64,000 nt of DNA from Nakamurella panacisegetis (GTDB taxonomy: Bacteria; Actinomycetota; Actinomycetes; Mycobacteriales; Nakamurellaceae): assembly GCF_900104535.1 (NCBI RefSeq), contig NZ_LT629710.1, positions 4,809,501 through 4,873,500 of the forward strand, given 5' to 3'. The translations under genes and the position numbers were made by a program. Below the pieces are notes generated by a model. That model ran no database searches, was not told the DNA's origin, and saw only the letters and a list, made by a program, of their open reading frames with translations. Position 1 is the first letter of the stretch, and every line of letters begins with the position of its first letter. Shown here piece after piece: positions 34,777-43,815 of this stretch.

Positions 34777-35319
34777 ATGACGCAACCCTGGTTGGCCGTG
34801 ATCGACATGCAGCACATCTTCGGCGCATCCGACAGCGCCTGGGCCGCCCCGGGATTCGACGGCGTGATCGACCCGATCAACCAACTGGTGGCGGCGGCGA
34901 ACGGCCGCGTGACGTTCACCCGGTTCGTCGCGCCACAGAAGCCGACCGGCGCCTGGGTGTCCTACTACCGGCAGTGGGCGTTCGCCCTGCAACCGGACGA
35001 CGCGCCGCTCTACCAGCTGGACGAGCGAATCGATCACTCCGGCCGAAAGACCATGGATGCCAACACGTTCGGCAAGTGGACCCCGGAGCTGGCCGCCGAC
35101 GCCGAGGGCGAGCTGGTGCTCTGCGGGGTCTCGACCGACTGCTGCGTGCTGTCCACCGCCCTGGCCGCGGCCGACTCCGGCGTGCACGTCCAGGTCGTGG
35201 CCGACGCCTGTGCCGGGGTCAACGACGTCACTCACCGCCAGGCCCTCGACACCATGGCCCTGTACGCGCCGCTGATCGAGATCGTCAGCACGGCCGAGGT
35301 TCTCACCCGGTGGGCATGA
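34777..35319 (+). CDS. Isochorismatase-like cysteine hydrolase
   Basis: A 180-residue hydrolase of the isochorismatase/nicotinamidase fold. Triad candidates are Asp10 in AVIDMQ, a lysine in GRKTMDANTFGKW and Cys123 in GVSTDCCV. Family members cleave amides or ureides (nicotinamide, N-carbamoyl compounds) or vinyl ethers; the substrate here is unknown. It begins a three-gene operon coupled by ATGA overlaps with an ADP-ribosylglycohydrolase and a PfkB kinase, which hints at a nucleoside- or NAD-related substrate. An ATG three codons upstream is an alternative start. Confidence 0.88.
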   Translation: MTQPWLAVIDMQHIFGASDSAWAAPGFDGVIDPINQLVAAANGRVTFTRFVAPQKPTGAWVSYYRQWAFALQPDDAPLYQLDERIDHSGRKTMDANTFGKWTPELAADAEGELVLCGVSTDCCVLSTALAAADSGVHVQVVADACAGVNDVTHRQALDTMALYAPLIEIVSTAEVLTRWA

Positions 35320-36311
35320 GCGACACCACGGACCGGGCCCTGGGAGCGCTGACCGGCCTGGCCGTCGGAGATGCCCTGGGGATGCCGACGCAGTCGCTCC
35401 CCCGCGAGCTGATCGTCCGTCGATACGGTGACATCGTCGGCGGATTCCACGCCGCGCCGCCGGACCACCCGCTGGCCGCCGGGCTCAAGGCCGGGTCGAT
35501 CACCGACGACACCGAACAGGCCCTGCTGCTCGCCCGCCTGCTGATCGAGAACAACGGCCGGATCGACCCGGCCGAACTCGGCCGCCGGCTGCTGTCGTGG
35601 GAGAACGACATGCGCGCCCGCGGATCGCTCGACCTGCTCGGCCCGTCGACCAGGTCCGCGATCTCCAACCTGCTGGCCGGGCAGGATCCGACCGAGACCG
35701 GCCGGAACGGCACCACCAACGGCGCGGCCATGCGCATCACGCCGGTCGGGATCACCGTCGACGTCAGCGATCTCGGGCGGCTGGTACAGCGGGTGGTGGC
35801 CGCCAGTTCATTCAGTCACAACACCGGGGTGGCCCTGGCCGGGGCGGCGGCCGTGGCGGCCGCGGTCAGCGCCGGCATCGATGGCGCGACCGTCGCCGAA
35901 GCCGTCGAACTCGCGGTCGCGGCCGCGCGGATGGCCCGTCACCGGGGGTACTGGGTGGCCGGCGGTGACGTCGCCGCCCGGATCGAATGGGCGATCGAGT
36001 TCGTGCGCGACAGCGATCCGGCGCAGTTGATCCAGCGCATCGACCAGGTGGTGGGCACCAGCCTGGCCAGCCAGGAATCGGTGCCGGCGGCATTCGCCGT
36101 GTTCGCCGTCCACGCCGACAACCCTTGGCTGGCCTGCCGGATCGCCGCTTCGGTGGGGGGTGACACCGACACCATCGCCGCCATGGTCGGAGCGATGAGC
36201 GGCGCCGTGTACGGGTCAACCGCATTCCCCGGCGCCGCGGTCCACCTGGTGACGACGGTGAACCACCTGCTCCTGACGCCGATGGCCACGGCTCTGCTCG
36301 CACTCCGATGA
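35316..36311 (+). CDS. ADP-ribosylglycohydrolase-family protein
   Basis: A 331-residue all-helical protein of the ARH/DraG family, which removes ADP-ribose or cleaves related N-glycosidic bonds using two Mg ions. Metal motifs are intact: GDALGMPTQ at 18-26, SITDDTEQA with Thr63-Asp64-Asp65, and SVGGDTDTIAAMVGAM near 275. ATG 35316 overlaps the preceding stop; the very long open frame upstream runs through two other genes and is not real. The PfkB kinase follows with another ATGA overlap. The pairing suggests that sugar released by this enzyme is phosphorylated by the next. Confidence 0.92.
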   Translation: MSDTTDRALGALTGLAVGDALGMPTQSLPRELIVRRYGDIVGGFHAAPPDHPLAAGLKAGSITDDTEQALLLARLLIENNGRIDPAELGRRLLSWENDMRARGSLDLLGPSTRSAISNLLAGQDPTETGRNGTTNGAAMRITPVGITVDVSDLGRLVQRVVAASSFSHNTGVALAGAAAVAAAVSAGIDGATVAEAVELAVAAARMARHRGYWVAGGDVAARIEWAIEFVRDSDPAQLIQRIDQVVGTSLASQESVPAAFAVFAVHADNPWLACRIAASVGGDTDTIAAMVGAMSGAVYGSTAFPGAAVHLVTTVNHLLLTPMATALLALR

Positions 36312-37240
36312 ACCGGCCGTTCGACCGTCTGGTCCACCTCGGGAACGTGGTGGTGGACGTCGTCATGACGGTGCCCGACCTACCCCGGCGGGGAGGTGAC
36401 CTGCTGGCGCGCACCACGCAGGTCACGGCGGGGGGCGGGTTCAACGTGATCGCCGCCGCGGCCCGTCAGGGTCTGCCGGTTCTCTACGGCGGGCGTCACG
36501 GCACCGGGCCGTTCGCGGACGTCGCGCGGGCGGCGCTGGCCGCCGAGGGCGTGACGGTGGCCGCATCGCCGACGCCGGAGGCGGACACCGGAGTGGTGGT
36601 GGTGATGGTCGATCCCGGCGGCGAGCGGACCTTCGTCACCGGCCCCGGGGCCGAGACCACCCTGGATGCCGCCGATCTGGCCCGGCTGGGGGTCACTGCC
36701 CGGGATGCCGTGCACCTCTCGGGGTACAGCCTGCTGCATCCGGCCGTTGCCGACGCCCTGATCAGCTGGCTGCCGACCCTGCCCACGGAGACCACCGTGT
36801 TCTTCGATCCGGGCCCGCTCGTCGATCAGATCCTGCCGCTCGATCTCGATCGCGTCCTGTCCCGGGTCGACTGGTTCACGGGCAACGCCCGTGAGGCGGG
36901 CCTGCTCACCGACGCCGAGACGTCGATGGCCGCCGCAGCCCGGCTCGGTCGGCGAACCGGACGGGCCGGAGTCATCGTCCGCACCGGCCCAGCCGGTTGC
37001 GTTCTGGCCGTCCGGGGACGGGACCCGTTGCCGGTCAAGGGGTTTGCTGTGGCGGCGGTGGACAGCAACGGCGCCGGCGACACCCACACCGGGGTGTTCA
37101 TCTCCATGATCGGCGCCGGACTGCACCCGGCCGAAGCGGCCCGCATCGCCAACGCGGCCGCGGCGATCTCGGTGACTCGCACCGGCCCGGCGACCTGCCC
37201 GGCCGCCGCCGAGCTGGCGGCGTTCCTGGCCGCCGGTTGA
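36308..37240 (+). CDS. PfkB-family sugar/nucleoside kinase
   Basis: A 310-residue kinase of the ribokinase/PfkB family. The N-terminal GGGFNVIAAAARQG corresponds to the first PfkB signature and DSNGAGDTHTG near 252-262 is the second, with catalytic Asp258 and the anion hole. WFTGNAREAGLL is the usual substrate-lid region. It is coupled to the ADP-ribosylglycohydrolase gene by ATGA. Substrate is unknown; ribose, another pentose or a nucleoside is plausible from the context. Confidence 0.92.
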   Translation: MNRPFDRLVHLGNVVVDVVMTVPDLPRRGGDLLARTTQVTAGGGFNVIAAAARQGLPVLYGGRHGTGPFADVARAALAAEGVTVAASPTPEADTGVVVVMVDPGGERTFVTGPGAETTLDAADLARLGVTARDAVHLSGYSLLHPAVADALISWLPTLPTETTVFFDPGPLVDQILPLDLDRVLSRVDWFTGNAREAGLLTDAETSMAAAARLGRRTGRAGVIVRTGPAGCVLAVRGRDPLPVKGFAVAAVDSNGAGDTHTGVFISMIGAGLHPAEAARIANAAAAISVTRTGPATCPAAAELAAFLAAG

Positions 37241-37243
37241 TCA

Positions 37244-37957
37244 TCATTGCTGGGCGCGGGCCAGCGCGGCCCTGACCTCGGCCGCCGCACCGTCCGAACC
37301 AGTGATTACGACCGGATGGGCGGAGTCGGTCCGGCCCCAGGCCCAGGCCCACAGCGACGCGGGGTCACCGGTGACGACCGCGTCGGCGGCGACCGACGGC
37401 AGTGGATAGTCCACCAGACCGGTCAGCAGGCGCACGGACCAGCGGTTTCCGATCCGCACCACCCGACCCGATCCGTTGACGTCGGCACCAAGTTGGGTAC
37501 CGAGCCACAGCTGGACGGCCTCGTCCAGCCCGTCGGCGGCCACCTCGTGATCGATCCCCCACGCGGTACCCGCCGCCTGCATGACGTCGACCCGGTGAAC
37601 CGCGGTCTCGTGCGCCATCCGTCGTATCCAGAATCCAACCGTCCGGTCCGCGGCGAACCAGGTCGCGCAGGGGGCCGCCGGATCGAGCCCGGCCAGTTGG
37701 CGGTGCAGGCGGTCCGCCCCCTCGGCCGCCCAGTCGAACGGGTCCTCCGGAGCATCCGGCATCGTCTCCGGGCGGCACCCTTGCACGATCCAGACCGACA
37801 CCAATCGGTAGATGCCTCCGACGTGCCGGACGATGTCGTTCACGGTCAGGCCCGGACAGGCCGGGACCGGCGCCCCCTGGTCGACGGCGCGGACGGCTGC
37901 GAGCAAGGCCGAGGCCTCCGCGCGGAACGTGCCGAGCAGACCGGGTGACAGGTCCAT
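37244..37957 (-). CDS. Maleylpyruvate isomerase-family mycothiol-dependent protein
   Basis: A 237-residue protein of the actinobacterial MDMPI family, which uses mycothiol. ATG 37957 is chosen because AGGAGG lies a few bases before it. The N-terminal helical-bundle domain shows VPACPGLTVNDIVRHVGGIY and RRMAHETAVHRVDVMQAAG, with His residues for the metal site. The C-terminal half (residues 150-237) is the sterol-carrier-like domain. Most members have unknown substrates. It is convergent with the PfkB gene, 3 bases apart, and divergent from the YciI gene. Confidence 0.87.
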   Translation of the reverse strand: MDLSPGLLGTFRAEASALLAAVRAVDQGAPVPACPGLTVNDIVRHVGGIYRLVSVWIVQGCRPETMPDAPEDPFDWAAEGADRLHRQLAGLDPAAPCATWFAADRTVGFWIRRMAHETAVHRVDVMQAAGTAWGIDHEVAADGLDEAVQLWLGTQLGADVNGSGRVVRIGNRWSVRLLTGLVDYPLPSVAADAVVTGDPASLWAWAWGRTDSAHPVVITGSDGAAAEVRAALARAQQ

Positions 37958-38017
37958 CCACCCTCCTGAAGTAGATTCGCTGACGGTTGTGTCGTCGTGG
38001 TCGGGGCACACCGCACC

Positions 38018-38050
38018 CGACAACATCGCATCCGACAACCACGCGACAAC
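38018..38050. promoter_or_regulatory. Three CGACAAC repeats in a divergent promoter gap
   Basis: CGACAAC occurs at 38018-38024, 38033-38039 and 38044-38050, with a related inverse GTTGTGTCG near 37986-37994. They lie between the divergent maleylpyruvate-isomerase-like and YciI genes, ending 2 bases before the YciI ribosome site. They may be an operator; no regulator is identified. Confidence 0.35.
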
Positions 38051-38064
38051 AAGGAGATTCCACC

Positions 38065-38349
38065 ATGCCCGTCTTCGCCGTTCTCTACGACTACGCCAAG
38101 GAGTCCGATGCCGGACGCGACCAGCACCGCCCGGCCCATCGGGAGTTCCTCGGTTCCCTGACCGGGCCGGTCACCGCACTGGCCACCGGGCCGTGGGGCG
38201 ACGAACCGGCGGGCGCTCTGATCATCGTCGAGGGCCCGTCGGCCGGCGAGGTCGCCGCGAAGTTGGACGACGATCCGTTCCAGGTGCAGCAGCTGATCAG
38301 CGCCCGCCGGATCCGCGAGTGGACCCAGGTCAAGGGTCCCTGGGCGTAG
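38065..38349 (+). CDS. YciI-family protein
   Basis: A 94-residue protein with the YciI dimeric ferredoxin-like fold: VFAVLYDYAKES, DQHRPAHREFLGSL, GALIIVEGPSAGEV and DDPFQVQQL. The His in HRPAH is the usual active-site residue of the family. ATG 38065 has AAGGAG 8 bases upstream. The family's chemistry is largely unknown; one known member acts on muconolactone derivatives. It may share regulation with the divergent maleylpyruvate-isomerase-like gene. Confidence 0.88.
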   Translation: MPVFAVLYDYAKESDAGRDQHRPAHREFLGSLTGPVTALATGPWGDEPAGALIIVEGPSAGEVAAKLDDDPFQVQQLISARRIREWTQVKGPWA

Positions 38350-38360
38350 CGGGCGGCCCG

Positions 38361-39719
38361 CTATTTCGTCGGGTCGGTGACCTGGCCGAGGAACAGCGGC
38401 GCCCCGGTCGTGGTGTCGTGCACGACGTAGAAGAACGGCCGGTCGACCGTCACGTCCAGCGGCGGTTCGGTGGGCTGGGCGGCGCCCGCGCTCATCGTCA
38501 TCGCCGTCGCCGCGGCCGCCTCCGTGCCCTTCTCGTCCACCGTGATCACTGCCTGGTGGACCAGGTTGGTCGCGTAGATCCGGTGCGGTGGGCCGGAGAT
38601 ACCTGAGATGTCAGCCGCGGTGGGGTCGAAGATGTCCTTCACGCCCAGCTTCTCCATGGCCGGAGCCAGCGACAGGCTGGTGCTGGACTTGAACTTCGGC
38701 ATCGTCAGCTGCACCAGCCGGGACGATCCGGAGGTGGCGGCCGGGAGGACCGTGGCCAGGGCGCCCCGGACAGCGGCGAACTGCCCGACGTCGGGCAGCA
38801 GGATCGTCATGGCCAGCCCGCCGCCGCGATACGGCACGGTCACTGAGGTCCAGCCGCTGCCCTGAGCCGCGTCGAGATCGCCGCTGACGGACATGCCGGA
38901 CGCGCTGACCTTGGTCCCGCCCACGGTGGTGAACGGAAGGGGCGACGATTCGACGGTGAACGGCGTCTGCCAGGGCGCCGTCAGGTACATCGCGTTGACC
39001 AGCGTGATGACGGTCGTCGTGTCGACCGTCCCGGTGGCCAGCAACTGCGGGATCAGCGCATGCGTGCGCTGTGACACCCACCGATTGATGGCCTTCCGCG
39101 CGGCCTCCGGATCGGCCGCGTAGTCCACCTGGTACAGCCCGACCCCGAAGTCCCGGGACAGCGAATCGAGGTAGTCCTGGTGGACGGGCAGGGCCGGCGA
39201 GAGCCAGACCGAGTTCGCCACGTCCACCGCCTCGGGGCGGGTGTCGGTAGTGGTCGGGTCGCCGGTCGGTGCCTTGCCCTGCACCAGCGCGGCCGCGACG
39301 GCCTGGTCGACGGCGGTCACGTTGCCGGCCTGCGCCGCCGCCGCGCCGCCCAGGACGGCGTCGAGCTGGGCCGCGGTCTGTCCTTTCGCGCCGGCCCGGG
39401 CCATCGCCAGTACGGCGTAGATCGAGTACGGGCTGAGCACGGCGTTCTCGGCCGCCTGCTGCCGGAGCAAGCCGGCCCCGAATGCGTCCAGGGCGGCGCC
39501 GGCGGTGGCGGGCAATCCGGCCGCGCCTCGGGCCAGCGATGCCCCGAGGGCCTTGGTCTGCCCGGCCGGCAGGGCCGTCGTCGGGCCGGCCGAACTCGAC
39601 TGCGCGCTCCCGCCTCTGGTGGCGGTTCCGGGCACGGCGGGCGATGTGCCGGCGCAACCGGCCGTCAGCGCGAGAACGAGGACCAGACCGGGTACGGCCA
39701 GACCACGATGCAGCTTCAT
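38361..39719 (-). CDS. Serpin-family protease inhibitor lipoprotein
   Basis: A 452-residue serpin with a lipoprotein signal (lipobox LTAGC, Cys22) and a Ser/Thr/Ala linker to about residue 60, so it is displayed on the cell surface. The serpin core is full length: NAVLSPYSIYAVLAMARAGA, VANSVWLSP, LVNAMYLTAPWQTPF and the C-terminal RPFFYVVHDTTTGAPLFLG. The reactive loop has the Ala-rich hinge of inhibitory serpins (EKGTEAAAATAM). Counting from the hinge places P1 at Gly or Ala, which suggests an elastase- or subtilisin-like target. AGGAG precedes the ATG. Bacterial serpins are uncommon; the target here is unknown. Confidence 0.92.
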   Translation of the reverse strand: MKLHRGLAVPGLVLVLALTAGCAGTSPAVPGTATRGGSAQSSSAGPTTALPAGQTKALGASLARGAAGLPATAGAALDAFGAGLLRQQAAENAVLSPYSIYAVLAMARAGAKGQTAAQLDAVLGGAAAAQAGNVTAVDQAVAAALVQGKAPTGDPTTTDTRPEAVDVANSVWLSPALPVHQDYLDSLSRDFGVGLYQVDYAADPEAARKAINRWVSQRTHALIPQLLATGTVDTTTVITLVNAMYLTAPWQTPFTVESSPLPFTTVGGTKVSASGMSVSGDLDAAQGSGWTSVTVPYRGGGLAMTILLPDVGQFAAVRGALATVLPAATSGSSRLVQLTMPKFKSSTSLSLAPAMEKLGVKDIFDPTAADISGISGPPHRIYATNLVHQAVITVDEKGTEAAAATAMTMSAGAAQPTEPPLDVTVDRPFFYVVHDTTTGAPLFLGQVTDPTK

Positions 39720-39788
39720 GTGAGCGCTCCTGTCGGGATGTCCTCCTCAGACGACGGCGGAGCCCGTTCGGTTGCAGCTTTCGACCCG

Positions 39789-42700
39789 TCAGGGCAGCGC
39801 CGGCTCGATCAGGTCGGCGTCTTCCCCAGCATCAACCACGTCGTCGGCGAGCGCCACCGGTGCGCTCACCTGGGACGGAGGCTCGGAGGTGCGGATCCGC
39901 TGGCTGATGACCTGGGTGATGCCGTCGCCACGCATCGAGACGCCGTAGAGGGCATCGGCCGACTCCATGGTGAACTTCTGGTGCGTGATGATGATCAGCT
40001 GCGACGAATCCCGCAGGAGGGTCAACAACTTCACCAGCCGGGTCAGGTTGACCTCGTCCAGCGCCGCCTCGACCTCGTCCATGATGTAGAACGGGCTGGG
40101 CCGGGCCCGGAAGATCGACACCAGCAGGGCCACCGCGGTCAGCGAGCGCTCGCCGCCGGAGAGCAGCGACAACCGTTTGACCTTCTTGCCCGGTGGCCGC
40201 GCGTGCACCTCGATGCCCGTGGTCAGCATGTCCGACGGGTCGGTCAGGATCAGTTCGCCCTCGCCCCCGGGGAACAGCTCGGCGAACACCGTCACGAATT
40301 CACGGGCCACGTCGTGGTAAGCCGCGGTGAAGACCTCGAGGATCTTGTCGTCGACCTCGCCGACCACGGTCAGCAGATCCCGACGGGTGGACTTGAGGTC
40401 CTCCAGCTGGGTGGACAGGAAGGTGTGGCGTTCCTCGAGGGCGGCGAATTCCTCCAGGGCCAGCGGATTCACCTTGCCCAGCAGATTGAGGTCGCGCTCG
40501 GCCCGCTTGGCCCGGCGTTCCTGGGTGTCACGGTCGAAGGCCATCGGCTGCGGGGCGCTGACCTCATCGCCGCGTTCCTTGGCCGTCTCGTACTCGGTCA
40601 CCTCCAGCGCGGTCGGCGGGACCGGCACATCGGGCCCGAACTCGGCCACCAGGTCCTCCGCCCCGAGCCCGAACTCGGTTCCGGCGCGGGCCTCGAGCTG
40701 CTCGACCCGGAGCGTCTGCTGGGCCCGCTGCACCTCGTCCTTGTGCACGGCGTCGGTCAGGGCGTCCCATTGGGCCTGGAGTTCGCGCGCGCCGGCCCGG
40801 GTCTGGGACAGCGCCACGTCGGCGCGTTCGCGTTCGGCGGTGGCCTGTTCCCGGGCGCCGGTGGCGACGGCCAACGACACCTCGAGAGCCGCCAAGGCAC
40901 GACGTCCCACCTCGGCCACCTTCGCTGCGACGGCCGCGGAGGTCGCCCGGCGAGCGGCGGCCGCCTGGGCCCTTGCCCGGCCCTCGCGTTCCTGACGGGC
41001 CTGACGACGCAGCCCCTCGGCGACGCCGGCCGACGCGCGAGCCCGCTCCTCCGCCGTGCGCAGCGCCAGCCGGGCCTCCACCTCGACCTGGCGGGCGGCC
41101 GCGGTCAGATCCATCAGCGCGTCGCGGACCTCGGTGTCGACCTCTTCCGGGGCTTCCTCGGACTCGGCGGCGAACAGCCGGGCCTCGAGATCGGCGACCG
41201 CGGCCCGGTTCTCCTCGGTGGAGGCCTCGGCGGCCTGCCGTTGCCGTTCCAGCCGTTCAGCTTCGGCGTTGGCCGACCGCATCGCCTCGCCGAGCCGGCC
41301 GAGTTGCTCGGACACGGCCGACAGACGGGCGTCGGACTCGTGCAACGCGGCCAGCGTGGCCTGGGCCTCGCGGGCCCGCATCTCGGCCTCGGTGCGGGCA
41401 CCGGACAGCGCGGCCTCGAGGTCGGCGATCTGTCCGGTGACCTCGGCCAGCGCCGTTTCCGCGTCGTCGACGGCAGCCTGGATCTCGATCACCGACTGCT
41501 TGCCGGCGCTGCCGCCGAACGCCCACCCGGCGCCGAGCAGGTCGCCCTCCCGGGTGACCGCCCTGACCTGCGGCAGGTCGTCGATCAGGCGTACCGCGGC
41601 ATCGAGGTCGTCCACGACGGCGACCCGGTCCAGCGCACCGGCCAGGGCCGCTCGGAGCACAGCGGGGACCCTGACGTGCTCGAAGACCCAGTCGGCGCCG
41701 GTCGGCAAGGACGGCCAGGTCGACGGATCGGCCAGGTCCGGAGCGCCGCCGATGAGCAGGCCGGCCCGCCCGGCGCCGTCGTCACGCAGCAGAGCCAGGG
41801 ACGCCGCGGCCTGGGCCACGTCGGCCACGGCCACCGCGTCCGCGGCCGGGCCGAGGGCCGCGGCGACGGCGGCTTCGAATCCGGCGTCGACGTCCAGCAC
41901 CGACGCCACCGAGCCGAGGACACCCGGCAGGTCGGCCGACAGGAGCGCACCCGCGCCGTCACGGCGATCGAGGCCGAGGGACAGCGCGTCGACCCGGGCC
42001 CGCAGGCCGGTCTGGCGACTGCGGGCCTCGCGGAGAGCGTCGGTGAGGTCGTCGACCCGTTGACGGGCGGCCTCCATGGCCTCTTCGGCCGACTCGTGGT
42101 CCTCGTCCAGACCGACCTCGGACGAGTCCAGGTCGCCGACCGATTCCTGCAGTTCGGCGAACTGCTCGGCGGCCGCGGCCGCCCGCTCACGGGCTTCGGC
42201 GACCGAGGTGGCCAGTCGTTCGACCTCGTCACCGCCGGCGGCCTGCCGCGAACGGGCGGCGTTGACCTGGCCGGTGAGCCGGGCCAGCCCCTCGCGGCGG
42301 TCGGCGATCGCCCTGGTCGCCGCCAGCAGCTGGTTCTCGGCCGCCTTGAGGGAGTTCTCGGTCTCGGTGCGGTGCGCCACCGCCTCGGCCAGCTCCGCCC
42401 GGGCGGCGGCCACCGCCTCTTCCTTCTCGGCCTGGGCTTCCTCGGCCGCCTCGGCCGCGGCGTCCAGCTCGTCCGGATCACGGCCGGGGCGGGGCGCCTC
42501 GGTGGGTGCCGACAGGTTGCGGCTGCGTTCGTCGGCCAGGGTCACCGTGCCGCGGAACCGTTCGGCCAGGGCGGACAGGGCGAACCAGGTCTCCTGGGCC
42601 GCGTTCAGGGCCGGAGTGGCCGCCTTCAGCGCCTCAGCGGCGACCTCGGCCTGTTCGGTCGCCTCGGCCAGTGCGCGCTGCACCGTGGTCCGGTGTTCCA

Positions 42701-43454
42701 GGGCGGCCGCCTCGTCGGCCGAATCGGCCGCGATCTGGTTGGTCAGGGTCACGTAGTCGTCGGCCAGCAACCGGAGCTTGGAATCCCGCAGGTCGGCCTG
42801 TACCCCGGCCGCCCGGCGGGCCACCTCGGCCTGCCGTCCGAGCGGCTTGAGCTGGCGCCGCAGTTCGCCGGTGAGGTCCGTCAGGCGGGTCAGATTGGCC
42901 TGCATCGCGTCGAGTTTGCGGAGCGCCTTCTCCTTGCGCTTGCGGTGCTTCAGGACGCCGGCGGCCTCTTCGATGAACGCCCGACGGTCTTCCGGACGGG
43001 CCTGCAGGACCGCGTCGAGCTGCCCCTGCCCGACGATGACATGCATCTCCCGGCCGATGCCGGAGTCGGACAACAGCTCCTGGATGTCCAGCAGACGACA
43101 GGTGGAGCCGTTGATCTCGTATTCGCCACCGCCGTCCCGGAACATCCGGCGGGTGATCGAGACCTCGCTGTAGTCGATCGGCAGGGCGCCGTCGGAGTTG
43201 TCGATCGTCAGCGTGACCTCGGCCCGGCCCAGCGGCGGCCGGTCGGCGGTGCCGGCGAAGATGACGTCCTCCATCTTGCCGCCGCGCAGGGCTTTGGCGC
43301 CCTGCTCGCCGAGTACCCAGGCGATGGCGTCCACCACGTTCGACTTGCCGGAGCCGTTGGGCCCGACGACGGCGGTGATGCCCTTCTCGAAGTGCAGGGT
43401 GGTGGCCGACGCGAAGGATTTGAAACCCTTGAGCGTCAGGGACTTCAGATACAC
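39789..43454 (-). CDS. smc: Chromosome segregation protein SMC
   Basis: A 1221-residue ATPase that organises and separates chromosomes with ScpA and ScpB. Walker A is GPNGSGKSN at 31-39, followed by two long coiled coils around a hinge at about 510-640, the signature LSLLSGGERSLTAVALL and Walker B FYIMDEVEAALDE near the C terminus. The GTG start at 43454 has GAAGGGA about 10 bases upstream. It is the last gene of a rnc-mutM-acyP-smc unit, the common actinobacterial order. Confidence 0.97.
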   Translation of the reverse strand: MYLKSLTLKGFKSFASATTLHFEKGITAVVGPNGSGKSNVVDAIAWVLGEQGAKALRGGKMEDVIFAGTADRPPLGRAEVTLTIDNSDGALPIDYSEVSITRRMFRDGGGEYEINGSTCRLLDIQELLSDSGIGREMHVIVGQGQLDAVLQARPEDRRAFIEEAAGVLKHRKRKEKALRKLDAMQANLTRLTDLTGELRRQLKPLGRQAEVARRAAGVQADLRDSKLRLLADDYVTLTNQIAADSADEAAALEHRTTVQRALAEATEQAEVAAEALKAATPALNAAQETWFALSALAERFRGTVTLADERSRNLSAPTEAPRPGRDPDELDAAAEAAEEAQAEKEEAVAAARAELAEAVAHRTETENSLKAAENQLLAATRAIADRREGLARLTGQVNAARSRQAAGGDEVERLATSVAEARERAAAAAEQFAELQESVGDLDSSEVGLDEDHESAEEAMEAARQRVDDLTDALREARSRQTGLRARVDALSLGLDRRDGAGALLSADLPGVLGSVASVLDVDAGFEAAVAAALGPAADAVAVADVAQAAASLALLRDDGAGRAGLLIGGAPDLADPSTWPSLPTGADWVFEHVRVPAVLRAALAGALDRVAVVDDLDAAVRLIDDLPQVRAVTREGDLLGAGWAFGGSAGKQSVIEIQAAVDDAETALAEVTGQIADLEAALSGARTEAEMRAREAQATLAALHESDARLSAVSEQLGRLGEAMRSANAEAERLERQRQAAEASTEENRAAVADLEARLFAAESEEAPEEVDTEVRDALMDLTAAARQVEVEARLALRTAEERARASAGVAEGLRRQARQEREGRARAQAAAARRATSAAVAAKVAEVGRRALAALEVSLAVATGAREQATAERERADVALSQTRAGARELQAQWDALTDAVHKDEVQRAQQTLRVEQLEARAGTEFGLGAEDLVAEFGPDVPVPPTALEVTEYETAKERGDEVSAPQPMAFDRDTQERRAKRAERDLNLLGKVNPLALEEFAALEERHTFLSTQLEDLKSTRRDLLTVVGEVDDKILEVFTAAYHDVAREFVTVFAELFPGGEGELILTDPSDMLTTGIEVHARPPGKKVKRLSLLSGGERSLTAVALLVSIFRARPSPFYIMDEVEAALDEVNLTRLVKLLTLLRDSSQLIIITHQKFTMESADALYGVSMRGDGITQVISQRIRTSEPPSQVSAPVALADDVVDAGEDADLIEPALP

Positions 43455-43524
43455 GAGTGAGAAGTCCCTTCGGGTGCGCGATCGAACGAGTAGGGATCCA
43501 GATTACCGGCCGGACCGCCCTCTC

Positions 43525-43815
43525 CTACCGTTCGACGAACCCCGCCTCGCCGCGAGCGGCGCCGAACTGCTCGACCACGAGGGTCACCGAACCCGGGGTT
43601 CCGGGCCCGCGGAGCAGGGCCAACAACGCCTCGCACGCCGCGCGCGGCCCCTCGGCGACGACCTGCACCCGGCCGCCGGGCAGGTTGGTGGCACTTCCGC
43701 GCAGGCCCAGTTCGAGGGCGCGGGCCCGGGTCCACCAGCGGAAGCCGACCCCCTGGACCTGGCCGTGTACGAAGGCGGTGAGCCGGACCGGGGCACCCTG
43801 GGGCTGGTCGGTCAT
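43525..43815 (-). CDS. acyP: Acylphosphatase
   Basis: A 96-residue enzyme that hydrolyses acyl phosphates. The active-site loop [11 protein letters not shown] provides the catalytic Arg, and the Asn of SATNLPGG the second catalytic residue. ATG 43815 overlaps the mutM stop by four bases, so it is coupled to mutM. Length is normal. It sits between mutM and smc as in mycobacteria. Confidence 0.93.
   Translation of the reverse strand: MTDQPQGAPVRLTAFVHGQVQGVGFRWWTRARALELGLRGSATNLPGGRVQVVAEGPRAACEALLALLRGPGTPGSVTLVVEQFGAARGEAGFVER

Noticed and set aside
33699-35315. A 539-codon extension upstream of the ADP-ribosylglycohydrolase
   Set aside because: It runs through the pirin and cysteine hydrolase genes; the real start is the ATGA overlap at 35316.
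39180-43460. A 1426-codon open frame on the plus strand
   Set aside because: It is the antisense of smc, rich in Gly/Arg/His/Leu as expected from GC-rich shadow frames, and has no family motif or ribosome site.
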